The notes beneath the pieces were generated by a model, which was given only the letters and a program-made list of their open reading frames with translations, was not told where the DNA came from and did not search any database. DNA of 64,000 nt from Prostheceraeus crozeri (lineage: Eukaryota; Platyhelminthes; Polycladida; Euryleptidae), in NCBI GenBank assembly GCA_907163375.1, contig CAJQUW010008614.1:124001-188000 (forward strand), written 5' to 3'. Below, one piece after another: positions 29,386 to 39,968 of the stretch. Made by a program: the position numbers and the translations under genes. How positions within the stretch are numbered: position 1 is the first letter of the stretch; each line of letters opens with the position of its first letter.

Positions 29386-30107
29386 TTAAGTTTTGTCTAA
29401 TAAAGTTTTGTTTAAAAAAGTTTTGCTTAAATTTTCGCTTAAAGTTTTTAGCTCTTCTAAAAAAATTTTATCATTTTCTTCATTAGAAATTTTACCATCA
29501 CTCGAAATTTTGCCATCCTGTTTATTCTTATCATCAACTTTTTCTGACTGCAATTGAAATGATATTTGATTTACTTCATTAACTATTTGATCAAATTTTT
29601 CAATCTCAGCTAACGTAATAACATTATCATCACATACTCTTTGAAAGTAGTAGTGTAATTTGTCATAGACTTCTTTAATATGTAAATGCTTAGTTTTTAA
29701 TGATTTTCGTTTCTTTGATATTAAAGATTTATCTAACATTGTAACAAGTGAAGTTGCAAAACACCCGTACCTGTTAAAGCTGTAGCAACTACTGGAATTA
29801 ATAAAACACCTGAAGATATAACAATTGTTAAAGCACTTAAACTTATTGTTAAGAATATGCCAATTCCTTGTGTTACATTCTTAACTTTATTCCATTTCTT
29901 TCTTAATTTTTTATAATGCTCTAATCTTAATAATAATTGAGATTCCTTATCTTTCATATAACGTACTCTATCCTTGTGTTTTTCTTTATTCATTTTTTCA
30001 ATGTCCATTAAAGTAGAACTACGTTCATATGATAACGAAGGATATATTCTTGCGGTTTCTTCCATTTTCGTCCCCGTTGAGGTTTCTTCCACTTTTTTTT
30101 CATCCAT
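29386..30107 (-). pseudogene. Polinton membrane protein with coiled coil, frameshifted
   Basis: N-terminal: KVEETSTGTKMEETARIYPS, a charged helix with repeated Lys/Glu/Arg, then a long hydrophobic region about residues 82-115 (GIGIFLTISLSALTIVISSG onward) that could span the membrane twice. The frame changes in a short T-run near 29753; the following part (29386-29739) is a helical region (HIKEVYDKLHYYFQR, DDNVITLAEIEKFDQIVNEV) that usually follows the membrane domain in this conserved Polinton family of unknown function. The 5' end of the gene lies within the extended inverted repeat, so its beginning is also found at 13233 and 3270. Confidence 0.6.
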
Positions 30108-30139
30108 TTTTAAAGAAATATTTTGAATAAATATTTTGA

Positions 30140-30215
30140 ATACAATCTTCTGAAATTCTATTTAAATCGAAATAAGTAGTTGTTTGTTTGCCGTATATTT
30201 TCTAAGAACTCAGTC
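30140..30215 (-). pseudogene. Protease 5' fragment
   Basis: Minus-strand translation gives LTEFLENIRQTNNYLFRFK, resembling the beginning of the protease (NEFLKLYGTQTTTNFDLK). It is only a short decayed piece at the opposite end of the element from the functional gene, similar to the fragment at 2640-2775. Confidence 0.45.
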
Positions 30216-30665
30216 AGACCAAAAGCTCTGGGAGATAACTCAGTCAGATTTTCGCCATTCATTTTTAATGAAGATGTTTGCCAGTATGAATCGTAGATAA
30301 GCAATTGAATTTTTTGTATACTCCAGTATACCTCTACTGCCCAATACCGATGCAATCGTACATGTTATGAGGATAAAAAAACTGCTCTTCATTCCACGAA
30401 AAATATCCTTTTTGGGAAGACATGCATCTTAATGCACATTTTAATTAGTTTTTGCAGAAGAAGTCGCTAATCTTAGTTTGTTTCGCTTGACTTGCTTTGA
30501 CGTTGAACATTGAAGTGGTAGCAGCTGCGGCTTGTGGCAGACAATGCAGGTATGTTTTAGTCGCTTCGCTGGGGCAAAGGTCATAAAGATTCTCTCTCTC
30601 TCAGAAACAGCTGCTGCAATTATTCCACGTATTACAATTTCATTCTTACTGCGTGCATTCATTCT

Positions 30666-31426
30666 GTGAGCGTTCTACGAGACTGTGACTGTTTACAATT
30701 TATCCGAGACCTAAACATCGAAGCTGTGTCAAAAATGAGTGCTTCTATTCATCGCGAATTCCTCAAATTTTGTGATCAAGTACTTCCACTCATCAAAGAT
30801 GAGAAGAAAGATTTTTTCAAAACTCTTATTGTAAATCATGAATTCTATTTTCAAAAGAAGATAAAACCAGAAAAAGAAGACAAGAAAAATGAGATTTTTT
30901 CTGAAATAAGAAACTCATTTTCATCAGGACAACTAATCCAACGACAGCTCGACGTGAGTGCACAGGCGACATGCACTATCCAAAACTGTGTTACAACCCT
31001 ACATTCTCTAATTTATCAAGAAAAGTACACAATAATTCTTCCTTATCAATTGCTATTTGTCAAGGATTTGTGATATCTAAATTAAAATCAATGGAACATT
31101 TGTCAATGGTAGCCTTTACTCAAAAGTTGGAGAGTGAATAAAACATTAAATTCTCAAGAAGGTATGTAACGTTTTTGATAAAATTATATCGCTTTTCTCA
31201 AGCTAACACAAAACGTCAAACATGTACTTTAAGTATATTCTTTGTTTTCAAAAACTTTAAGTATTTTGAAGATTATTTTGAATTTGAAAAAGAGGAACAG
31301 TTGCTTCAAATTAGCTCAGGGATATTTTCTTCCCAAGAATCCAATCAAACATCTGATATGTCAACTGGACTAACGCAGCAATTAGAGACACAACATATAC
31401 AGGAGCGCCAAACACAAAATGAGTAG
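30666..31426 (+). CDS. Unknown gene in the TIR insertion, possibly spliced
   Basis: A 135-codon frame (30666-31073) rich in charged residues (FCDQVLPLIKDEKKDFFKTL) is followed by a second frame (31175-31426) with FEFEKEEQLLQISSGIF and a Gln/Ser/Thr-rich end. A GTGAGT after QLIQRQLD (30956) would be a good splice donor, and a pyrimidine-rich CTTTTCTCAAG near 31200 a possible acceptor, so a spliced gene is conceivable. Base composition is less AT-biased than the Polinton genes, suggesting capture from the host. I recognise no domain. The coding status is unproven. Confidence 0.3.
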
Positions 31427-31750
31427 TATGTATTGACAATCATTTTATGTAACAGAATAGAAAAATGGGAATGCTATTCGCAGCTTATAAATGAAACAGT
31501 GGTTGCTTTTTCTTATATTGTAAGACTTTGCTATATTATGTGAGTAGCATGCATTAACATTTTATTTTGTGAGACGGAATAAGAGAATGGGAATGAGCAT
31601 TCGCAGCTTATAAATGTAACATTCTTTATTTTTTCTTATACTGTGTGACTTCTAGCATATTATTTGACGTAGTGTCGTGTATTGTCAATCATTTTATGTA
31701 ACAATAGAAAAATGGGAATGCCATTCCCAGTTTATGAATGTAACATTTTT
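31426..31750. repeat. Tandem repeat, about 120-bp units, three copies
   Basis: Each unit has a tract like TTTTATGTAACA, then AATGGGAATG, ATTC(G/C)CAG and TTATAAATG(T/A)AAC. It lies directly downstream of the unknown gene within the 1.75-kb insertion. Confidence 0.75.
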
Positions 31751-31870
31751 CTAGTTCTCATATATTTACTTTGTAATCTTAACTACTTGTACATACATCT
31801 GAATAAAATATTTCAAAAAGAAAAAAGAAAGTGTTTTCATTTTGCATTAACCGGTACCTGTTAAAGAAAT

Positions 31871-32371
31871 ATTATTAGACACATGATATATTTTAAAAAC
31901 CTGAAAAACGGATCTAAAAGACGTTTTTAAAAATACCAATTTTTATGATTTTCGGTGTCCTGGAACGGTCATGATTTAAGCAATGAAAAATGTCATAATC
32001 ACAAATTTGAGATTCTTAACTTTTATGATTTTCGGTGTCCTGGAACGGTCATGATTTTAAGGGTGAAAATTGTAATTCTCAAATTTGAGATTTTGAAAAA
32101 TTTGAAAAATTTGAAAAATTGGGTATTTTTAAAAACGCCCAAATTTATGAATTTAGGTCTTCATAACCTGAAAAATGACCAAAATTCATGAATTTAGACC
32201 ATTTAAAAAGTACCATTTTTTGATAAATCGTTATCTTTAAAAACGACTAAATTCATGTATTTAGGTCTTAAAAACCTGAAAAAGGGTTCAAATTCATGAA
32301 TTTATGTCGTTTTTAAAGATACTATTTTTTTGAATTTTATGGTGTCCTGGAACGGTCTTTTGCCCATTACT
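31871..32371. repeat. Right TIR of Polinton B
   Basis: Reverse complement of the left TIR; the three GGTGTCCTGGAACGGTC motifs are at 31954, 32034 and 32341, mirroring those of the left end. It ends at GCCCATTACT, followed by the duplicated TTAGTT. Confidence 0.9.
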
Positions 32372-32377
32372 TTAGTT

Positions 32378-34462
32378 GGCTAAGAAATTCATAAATTGAA
32401 AGAATGATGTAGGCCTGCGTAGGTTCTGTTATTGGATTCCATTTTCAATTAAAGGATGCCATCAAATCACATCATTCAGTACCATCAGGATTATTTTGCA
32501 GTCGCCTTTTATTAATTCTTTGGGCCACTGCTAGCTGAGCTCGAAGACTCTGGCCTATCTTCTAGTAAATATTCTATACCTAGGTTCAGGATTCACCAAA
32601 AACTAATTGAAACAGTTGGATGACAGTGATCAATTAACTGTAATCATCTTATGTCAGCTATCAATTACTTGGAATCACATGATGTCAGCAATCAATTAAT
32701 TGGAATTTTTTAATCACAATTTGGCCACAATTTGATTAGATTAATTCTTGATTTTAATTTTCGACTTAGTTAAAAACTTGTGCTACACCTATTTAGGCTG
32801 CATACATCGGCAGATTGTGCAAGTCGTAAACTCGCTTATTATGAATTTGGGCGGTGACTTTCTGCATGAAATACATGTTGCTAAATTCTTAGTCGGAATG
32901 ACTATTCAAACTAGAGGACAAGAAGTCGCGTGCCTAGATTGACATAAATTTAAGATTTAATGACATAATATAAGATAGGTAGACTAATGATCTTAATTAA
33001 TCAGTGAATGTGTCATGCTTTTACTATGATGGTGAGTGTAGGCGGTATTGCAAGTTGGCATTCAACTAAATAACTTCATTACAAATCAATCAATGGATAG
33101 CAATTATTGACAGACTGCAATCAATCAATTGCAATTTTTCTGTAACAGCAATTAATTAATTGGAATATTTGGGTTATAGTAATCATTGTGACCAAGAAAT
33201 TGCAATGCAATTAATTTTTGGTTTCCAAGCTGTACTTCAACTTTTTATAATTAGATAGGGCACTGATGCTAAACCGAACAGATTCATAGCATAGCTGTAA
33301 TTGATAGTTGCACTTCTATCTCAAATTTTAACATGAAAGTGTTCAGATGATGCTTGAAGTATATATTTGTGAATTTATTTGAATCAATTGATAAAATGCT
33401 TGTAATACAGTGCACGGTTATGAAGCCCATAATCATGTGGCTACATTGCGATGCAAAATAGCGCGAGTATGATCTTAAAATATCAATTGATTAAAGGGTA
33501 TATTTTCTGTAGGAAACTATCGAAGTACTGTTGAAATTTATATCACATGTCGCAAGATGAAGGATAATTGAGATGGAGTTCATACGGTACTGGAACACAA
33601 CCTAGGGTTGGAAAAAATTATTGGCAATTTAATTGGTCTCATTTTTTTGCTGAATATCAATTGACTCAATTGGATCACATGAGCAATCAATTAGTTGACA
33701 TTAATTGCAATTATTTTTTATCATTGCCAAATCTAGGTAGATCTTTCCGCTGTTGACGGACACTTGATTGATTAACACTTAGAACGTTAGTTCCACAGCA
33801 CACAGGTCTACGAAAGTGCATTAAAACACTTGCAGAAATAGAATTTGCTATCACAAGCATGCATTTTCTGCACCAGTATGCTCGTTGAACTAATTTGCAT
33901 GATAAACATGAAAATGTTCTGATAGCAATATCAAGCAATGACTGATAATTAATATTCATTATATTTTTATAATATATATGCGCAATATTTTTCGGTTCAA
34001 ACACTGTCACTGACCATCGTGACTTTTATTTGACTTTTATCTAAGAGTAAATATGAAGCATTTATATTTACTAGTTAGAGACTTTTAAATTAAAGTTTAA
34101 ATGAATGGTGTAGATTATTAACAGCAAGCTTCGCATTAGGCTAACATCAAACATTTCTTCGTTTCAAAAACGAGTATACCTACAGAATATCACATCATCG
34201 ACTGTGTAGACCTATTAATTATACATTATAACTTGCAGTAATCGTTCAATAAATCGCTTTTTTTGCTTGTGAATAATTGCAATTAATTGGAATAGTTGGC
34301 AGCTGATCCAATCAATTAATTGAATTGAAGATGGTTCATCAATCAATTAATTGCAATTAATTTCAAATAAATTGATTTTCTCCTTCCCCTGCAGTGGACT
34401 ACTTTTTGCATTGTTTATTAAGATATTATATTCAGATAATTTCAGAAAAACAGGATAGGGGT
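32378..34462. other. Host DNA with clustered CAATTAATTG palindromes
   Basis: No gene. The palindromic core CAATTAATTG or close variants recur near 32610-32700, 33100-33225, 33610-33710 and 34270-34350, often as ATCAATTAATTGGAAT. The clustering at two ends of a 1.8-kb stretch suggests a non-autonomous element with subterminal repeats, but no clear termini were found. Confidence 0.45.
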
Positions 34463-34608
34463 TGTGACGCATGACCGTAAGAGAAAACACCGTGGTTCGC
34501 AGTTTACGAAAGTGTGTATATTCGCTAAATTGCAAATTTACAATATTAAACAAACTGATACGTCCATTTGATTATTGTAGATAAACAAATATAAACTCGG
34601 ACGTCACA
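34463..34608 (-). repeat. 3' LTR of the Gypsy element
   Basis: 146 bp, nearly identical to 39147-39288; contains a 4-bp extra piece near 34583-34590. Confidence 0.95.
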
Positions 34609-35092
34609 TCTTCCCTCTTCTGGAAAGAAAACCTCGATTTTGCGGGCATCAATGAAAGCAACCATGAATGGAATCACATTACTAAATCACAAATGTATTG
34701 TCGATTATTGATATGCTACTTTCAAAATTCATCAGTAGACACAAACATATTAATTTATTTTCATGTACAGTACAATGAATCGGATTCTGCGGCACTGTTC
34801 AAAAACGAGATGAATGCACAAACCTTATCAAACAATAGGATAAAAATATAGTATTGACGCAACTGCAACGACACAAAAAAGGCATGATTATATCAGTTGA
34901 ATGTAGCTGATAAACAAGTTGTCCATACTTTGACATTGACATGGAATGTCTTTTCTTCGACACAACTCACACAGCACTACTACGTACTACACTTTCATAC
35001 AGTTGAAGAAAATACTAGCTTAAGTCAGAATCAACACAGTACGCCTTAGCTAGTATAATACATGAAGAATACAATCATACCAGTCTATTCAT

Positions 35093-35560
35093 CTAGCGTG
35101 AGTCTATAATAAAATCGTGAAGAAATTGAGTCTTTTTCCTGTTTCGTTGTGGGTATCTGCGTATCTCTGTTTGTGTGTTATGTGCATGTGTATGTAATGG
35201 TTCACCAGTGCTTCTTGAGTCGCTATCGTCCGTCGACGGTACAGTAGTTATTGGGTCCACCTCATCTGGAATAACATCATCACTCGGATCGTCCTGCATA
35301 TACCGATGTTTCATATTTCTCTGATTGCATACCGATTTTAGGCCATTTTTGAACGTGATTTCATACGTGAAAGGTCCTCGCACACCACTGACTATTCCTG
35401 CCTTTTGAAAGCTACCTTTATTTCCGTTACGTGTCCACACCGGCGAATCTATAACAAAATGTTTCTGAATACCTTTCTTCTTTTTATATTTCTCTCGAAG
35501 ATTTTGAATGGGACATGTAGGCGAAACATTAATTTCGAGGGATGGTAGTGTCGTATTCAT
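35093..35560 (-). pseudogene. Gypsy integrase C-terminal region
   Basis: A frameshift separates this from the main pol frame. It has the DSPVWTRNGNKGSFQKAGIV and GPFTYEITFKNG pattern of the integrase C-terminal domain and ends with the RRYPQRNRKK-type basic tail common in Gypsy pol proteins. Confidence 0.8.
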
Positions 35561-35606
35561 CGTCCTCCCAAATAGTCGGAAATGTGGTGTTTCCCCGGTA
35601 CTCTCG

Positions 35607-37913
35607 CTAAGAGGTAGACCGTATGTCGTAAAGAGCTCTTTGGAGTCTTTCTTCCGTCGTACTTTCGGGATGGCTGAGCTTCATTCTCTGAAAACGGCTC
35701 CTTAGGGAAGCATGGAACCTTTCCGCTGTTCCATTAGATTGTGGATAATATACCGCTGAGTAATTATGTGAAATTCCGCACCTGGATAAAAACTCTTCAA
35801 ATTCTACTGACCTGAATGCTCGACCATTGTCTGATATTACCCTTTTTGGCATTCCGAATGTAGCAAACAGTCGTCGGAGTTTCGTAACAATATTTCTGGA
35901 TGACGCATCCGGTATAATAATGGCGAATGGATATCGCGAGTGTAAATCAATTGCAGTTAGAAGCGTCTTTCCTTCCGTTACCTCACTCGGTCCTGTAATG
36001 TCGCAGTCTATAGCATCCCAAGGAGTGTCTTCTTCATCAGCTACGGGTACCATAGGAGCAGGATCAGACTTGCCCAAGCGATTACATGCATCGCAATGTC
36101 TTACATGATCTTCAATTTGTTTCGACATACCTGGCCAATACCAAATAGCTCTCGCTGTAGTTTTCATTTTGCTGATACTTAGATGTCCCTGGTGCATTTC
36201 AGTTAATAGCTGTTTCCTTAAATCAATAGGAATGATAACAGCATCTCCTCTACAGAGGGTAAACATATCATCTTGCAGCTTTACTGATAGCTCATCTCGA
36301 ATACTGTAATACGAACTGAGTTTTTTTCTGTCCGTTGGCGAACTCCAATCACTATCGATTGCTCTTTTCAATTGACTAAGTTCCTCATCAATAGTCGAGT
36401 GTTGAGCTACCTGTTTAAGGTTTGTAGGCAGGGAACGCAGTAAAAAACATATCAAAGCTTCACATGTTTCATCTTCCGAAATGCTGTTAGATCTCATATT
36501 AGCTGGACTACGAGAAAGAGCGTCGGCTAGAATGTTGTCCTGTCCTCGTATAAATTCAAACTTAAACGAGAATCCCTGTAAGCTCAATATCCAACGACGA
36601 AGTCTCGACAGTGAATCAATTGGTTTTGAACGTAATTGTAGAAGAGGTTTATGGTCAGTCTGTATTATGAAGTCATTTGCCAGGAGAAAGTATTTGAAAC
36701 TGTTAACCGCGAAGACAACTGCTAGGCATTCTTTTTCTACCTGTGAGTAGCAGGTTTCAACATCGGTCAACTGTCGTGACGCGTACATTATCACTTTGTC
36801 TTGTTGAAGTAATACTGCCCCGAGCCCTCTTCCTGAAGCGTCGGATTGCACTTTTATCGGTAAATCTGGTCTGAAGAAGTGTTTGCATTTCACGTTCCTG
36901 ATTGCTTCTTTGAGAGTGTAGAATGCATTAAGTGCTTCAGTAGTCCACTCATATTTAGCTGGCTTCAGAAGATCCCATAAAGGTTGTGACAACGTGCTAC
37001 TATGAGGAATAATACAAGAGCAGACATAAGTCGCTAGTCCTAGAAATGAACGTAGTGTGTTAGGATCTGCAGGAGGATCGACATTTATCACATCATGAAT
37101 ATGTTTATCGGATATTTTCAAACCTTCCTCTGACCATATGTACCCGAGAAATTCGACTGATTTCTGATTGTAAACGCACTTCGACTCATTTAATTTTAAG
37201 CCATATGTTTGGAAACGGTCGAGTATTTTATCTACTATGCTCTTCGAGCTTTCGATTGACTCGGCGAAGACAAGAATATCGTCCATAAAGCATATACATC
37301 CTGGGATATCGGAAAGTAAATCATACATGAATTTTTGAAAGATATCTGGGAATGCCGATAAACCGAATGGAAGTTTATTGAACCGGAATCTACCAAACGG
37401 CGTAGCGAAGGTTAATAAATGCTTTGAACTTTCATGTATTGGTAACTGCCAAAATCCATTTGCGCAATCTAGCTTCGAAAAGAACTTGGAAGACTTGATT
37501 TTTGATGCGATTTCTTCGCTCGTTGGCATTTGAATTTCTGGTCGTTTTATAGATTCATTCATATACCTAAAATCTACGCATAATCGAATATCACCTGATT
37601 TTTTATAGGCTACCACGATCGGACTACACCACTCGCTTGGATCAGAAACGGTTTCAATGGTACCGTCTTTAACCATTTCCTCTAATTTTGATTTCACTGG
37701 TTCATGCAATGCGATCGGCAAGCGGCGAGCCGGGAAAGATTTAGGAACTGCAGATTCCTTCAAATGAATCTTGAAAGGATCAATAGGTTTAGGGTTGGAC
37801 CTAACCTGGTCATGCGACGTATTCATTACCATTGTATCATTTTTTTGCAATCGATAATTCCTAGTTGCTTGCATAACCGGTAACTCATGAGCACTGGACC
37901 TGCTTCCGAACAT
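35607..37913 (-). CDS. Gypsy pol: reverse transcriptase, RNase H, integrase (768 aa frame)
   Basis: Copies the element RNA into DNA and integrates it. RT motifs: FSKLDCANGFWQLPI and the catalytic FMDD in CICFMDDILVFA. RNase H: QSDASGRGLGAVLLQ and NILADALSR. Integrase: an HHCC zinc domain (HQGHLSISKMK, HCDACNR), then Asp in IDCDITGPSE, Asp in ISDNGRAF and Glu in NGTAERFHASL. The frame is uninterrupted through the catalytic core but shifted relative to the protease upstream and the C-terminus downstream. The first residues (MFGSRSS) are not a real start; the region is part of a gag-pol polyprotein. Confidence 0.9.
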   Translation of the reverse strand: MFGSRSSAHELPVMQATRNYRLQKNDTMVMNTSHDQVRSNPKPIDPFKIHLKESAVPKSFPARRLPIALHEPVKSKLEEMVKDGTIETVSDPSEWCSPIVVAYKKSGDIRLCVDFRYMNESIKRPEIQMPTSEEIASKIKSSKFFSKLDCANGFWQLPIHESSKHLLTFATPFGRFRFNKLPFGLSAFPDIFQKFMYDLLSDIPGCICFMDDILVFAESIESSKSIVDKILDRFQTYGLKLNESKCVYNQKSVEFLGYIWSEEGLKISDKHIHDVINVDPPADPNTLRSFLGLATYVCSCIIPHSSTLSQPLWDLLKPAKYEWTTEALNAFYTLKEAIRNVKCKHFFRPDLPIKVQSDASGRGLGAVLLQQDKVIMYASRQLTDVETCYSQVEKECLAVVFAVNSFKYFLLANDFIIQTDHKPLLQLRSKPIDSLSRLRRWILSLQGFSFKFEFIRGQDNILADALSRSPANMRSNSISEDETCEALICFLLRSLPTNLKQVAQHSTIDEELSQLKRAIDSDWSSPTDRKKLSSYYSIRDELSVKLQDDMFTLCRGDAVIIPIDLRKQLLTEMHQGHLSISKMKTTARAIWYWPGMSKQIEDHVRHCDACNRLGKSDPAPMVPVADEEDTPWDAIDCDITGPSEVTEGKTLLTAIDLHSRYPFAIIIPDASSRNIVTKLRRLFATFGMPKRVISDNGRAFRSVEFEEFLSRCGISHNYSAVYYPQSNGTAERFHASLRSRFQRMKLSHPESTTEERLQRALYDIRSTS

Positions 37914-37915
37914 AA

Positions 37916-38407
37916 TTAAAATTCACCGTTAATCGATTTGGACTTGTAACTAACTGCTGCTGTGCACTTGCCTATGCAATTCAAGGACGCGCCTCCCCAT
38001 ACCGTTAAAGCAAGATCAGCTTTTTTCAGAGTTGACTGCATCTTTAGAAACAAATCAAAACTCAAAAGATTAACCACAGCACCTGTATCTACCACTGCTT
38101 CAGTTATAACATCATTTACCGTTACGGTACGGCGAAGTCGTTCCGCAGAATCAGTATTGTCAACAGAAAATATACTAAAATTTTCCTCTGACGTTACAAG
38201 GGAAATTTTCTCGGACTTATGGCTATTTCTGTCTGGTACTTTTGACTTACATACTCGGGCATAATGACCAATTTTCAGACGTGTTGTGCATTTAGCAGAT
38301 ATTGCTGGACAATCAGGAGAATTCGCCACATGCTCCGCTGAGCCACAGCGATAACACATTCTTTTTGCATTTGATTTCGACGTAAAAGTCGTATTTTTCT
38401 TCTTCAA
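37916..38407 (-). CDS. Gypsy zinc knuckle and aspartic protease
   Basis: A CCHC knuckle (CYRCGSAEHVANSPDC) and a second degenerate one (CTTRLKIGHYARVC) precede an aspartic protease with VVDTGAVVNLL, where the usual DTGA active site is intact. It is in the same frame as gag, separated from it by a single TAG (about 38417), and overlaps the RT frame with a frame change. Confidence 0.85.
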   Translation of the reverse strand: MKKKNTTFTSKSNAKRMCYRCGSAEHVANSPDCPAISAKCTTRLKIGHYARVCKSKVPDRNSHKSEKISLVTSEENFSIFSVDNTDSAERLRRTVTVNDVITEAVVDTGAVVNLLSFDLFLKMQSTLKKADLALTVWGGASLNCIGKCTAAVSYKSKSINGEF

Positions 38408-38416
38408 GGACTGTTT

Positions 38417-39060
38417 CTATTGATTAGAGGTGTGAGACTGAGATAGTGAACTGCAATTGTGTTTTTGCGAAACTTGACAAACCTGAATTCTGTTATCAGA
38501 AGTGTATAGTTTAGAACTGTCGGATCTAGCTGTTTCCCACGCTTCAGCTTTTCTCACAGCTGCATGAAAAAATGTAAGACTAATCGGATCATCAGTTAAA
38601 AAACGTTCCACAAGCCTAGAATCTAACAGACCTATCACAAAAACATCTCTCAAAAGACTTTCTTTATCAGAAGTAAAATCACATCTACCAGCTACACGTC
38701 TCAATCTACCAGCGTACTCTACAACACTCTCACCAAATCCTTGTACAGCACGAAGAAATTCACGGCGTCGAATAAGAATTGAAGAATTCACTTTGAAATA
38801 ATCGTTCATCCGATCAATAATGTCGTCAAATTTCGTCTTAGGAGTAGGAAGTCCATCAAGGATATCGCAACCATCTCTTCTCAGGCACATCTCCAGTAAA
38901 GCAGGTTTCTGTGACACACTAACGCTTTGAATCGAGCAATAATTGTTAAACTGACGAAAAATGTCCAATCTTCGCGTCGCGGATTGGCAGGAAATTGTGG
39001 GTGTCGCATTCCCACTAGAGGATCAGCTGACGTGGCAGAAGTAACGGTAGGAGTAGCCAT
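38417..39060 (-). pseudogene. Gypsy gag
   Basis: The likely start is the ATG at 39060 (MATPTVTSATSADP, then PQFPANPRREDW). The frame changes near 38972, after which the main gag frame (38417-38968) contains DGLPTPKTKFDDIIDRMNDY and REFLRAVQGFGESVVEYAGR, typical of retrotransposon gag. It ends in a TAG; without it the frame runs into the zinc knuckle. Confidence 0.8.
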
Positions 39061-39146
39061 TGTCTCGATGAATCAGCGATGAGAGAGAGAAGGAATAAAA
39101 TGTTAGCCCGAAATAGATTAGGCGCGGTATAGCGCTGCCACCATTT

Positions 39147-39288
39147 TGTGACGCATGACCGTAAGAGAAAACACCGTGGTTCGCAGTTTACGAAAGTGTG
39201 TATATTCGCTAAATTGCAAATGTACAATATTAAACAAACTGATACGTCCATTTGATTATTGTAGATAAATATAAACTCGGACGTCACA
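39147..39288 (-). repeat. 5' LTR of the Gypsy element
   Basis: 142 bp, nearly identical to 34463-34608. The internal sequence next to it on the minus strand begins AAATGGTGGCAGCGC, a plausible tRNA primer-binding site. Confidence 0.95.
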
Positions 39289-39968
39289 GGGGTCGCAGCT
39301 GCAGACTGATGATCAACTAAACTGTAATGTCGGACATATTATATGTATTGTTTCATCTCTGAAGCTTCTAGTGTTCTGATTGTATCCTTGATCGTTGTAG
39401 GCTTATGTATGCACGATTAAGGTTAAGCATCGCCTATGCATTACGTAATAATGATGACGTGATATAACTTCATTTCAGTCTGATAATTCATGCAATATTA
39501 TGTTTTTTAATTAGTTGAAGTAAATTGTGGACTCTAAGGTCAACGTCTACTCTACCTTACTTGGGGCTTGACTGTGTTGACACAGAGTCAGACTTTATTC
39601 TGGCTGTGACCATTTGGTCCGGATGCCCTTCCTGACGACTTCCTATGACACTTTGGCTCGACCTCTGGACCGAAAGATCGCTAGCCAAGCACTTATCCAC
39701 CATGCCACGTAGACCACCAATATTTAATTTCCAATAATAATCTCTGTACTAGTAAGAGAGGATTCTCTTTCAATGACAACATGAGCGTTATTTTGACTTA
39801 GGAAAGATAAAAGTAAAAAGCACAATTATCATTCAATAAATGGACATAGACCGTGCAGTTGCAAACTGCGTGAATATCTAAAGTGTTAATTTATGTACGG
39901 TATCCCAAAATACTTCCCACCTGCTTAGTAAATCCTGATTATTAATATGTCCCTAACATGTTTTTATA
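39289..39968. other. Host DNA with a dispersed-repeat fragment
   Basis: No gene. The stretch about 39560-39720 (GGTCCGGATGCCCTTCCTGA, followed by CGAAAGATCGCTAGCC) has the look of a dispersed SINE-like repeat; only one copy is in the window. Confidence 0.4.

Larger units (their letters stand above)
30110..31860. mobile_element. 1.75-kb insertion in the right TIR of Polinton B
   Basis: The left end of the element and the equivalent region of Polinton A show that the membrane-gene start and the TIR should be contiguous. Here they are separated by 1.75 kb bounded by direct repeats TTAAAGAAATATT (30110-30122 and 31861-31873). The insert contains a protease-like fragment, an unknown gene and a 120-bp tandem repeat. 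No inverted ends were found, so the mechanism (transposition or recombination between element ends) is open. Confidence 0.65.
12731..32371. mobile_element. Complete Polinton/Maverick (adintovirus-like) element B
   Basis: Inverted termini AGTAATGGGC and GCCCATTACT are flanked by perfect 6-bp duplications TTAGTT at 12725-12730 and 32372-32377. A 5'-AG terminus and 6-bp duplication are the hallmarks of Polintons. The 19,641 bp include a 1,391-bp Tc1 insertion and a 1.75-kb insertion in the right TIR. The gene content is the diagnostic set: protein-primed PolB, integrase, adenain-type protease, packaging ATPase, double-jelly-roll major capsid protein and penton, plus minor virion proteins. Several genes are disrupted, so this copy is unlikely to be functional as assembled. 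Confidence 0.95.
34463..39288 (-). mobile_element. Ty3/Gypsy LTR retrotransposon
   Basis: LTRs of 146 and 142 bp (start TGTGACG, end CGTCACA) are flanked by the 5-bp duplication GGGGT (34458-34462 and 39289-39293). Genes run on the minus strand: gag, zinc knuckle and protease, reverse transcriptase, RNase H, integrase. The integrase after RNase H defines Gypsy rather than Copia order. A primer-binding-like TGGTGGCAGCG abuts the upstream LTR and a purine tract AGAAGAGGGAAGA (34609-34621) abuts the downstream LTR. The LTRs differ by a few bases, and the polyprotein has several frame changes, so the copy is defective. Confidence 0.95.

Noticed and set aside
30441..30662. 73-aa minus-strand frame divergent to the unknown gene
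   Set aside because: No domain and biased by a GAGAGA tract; more likely leader or promoter sequence.
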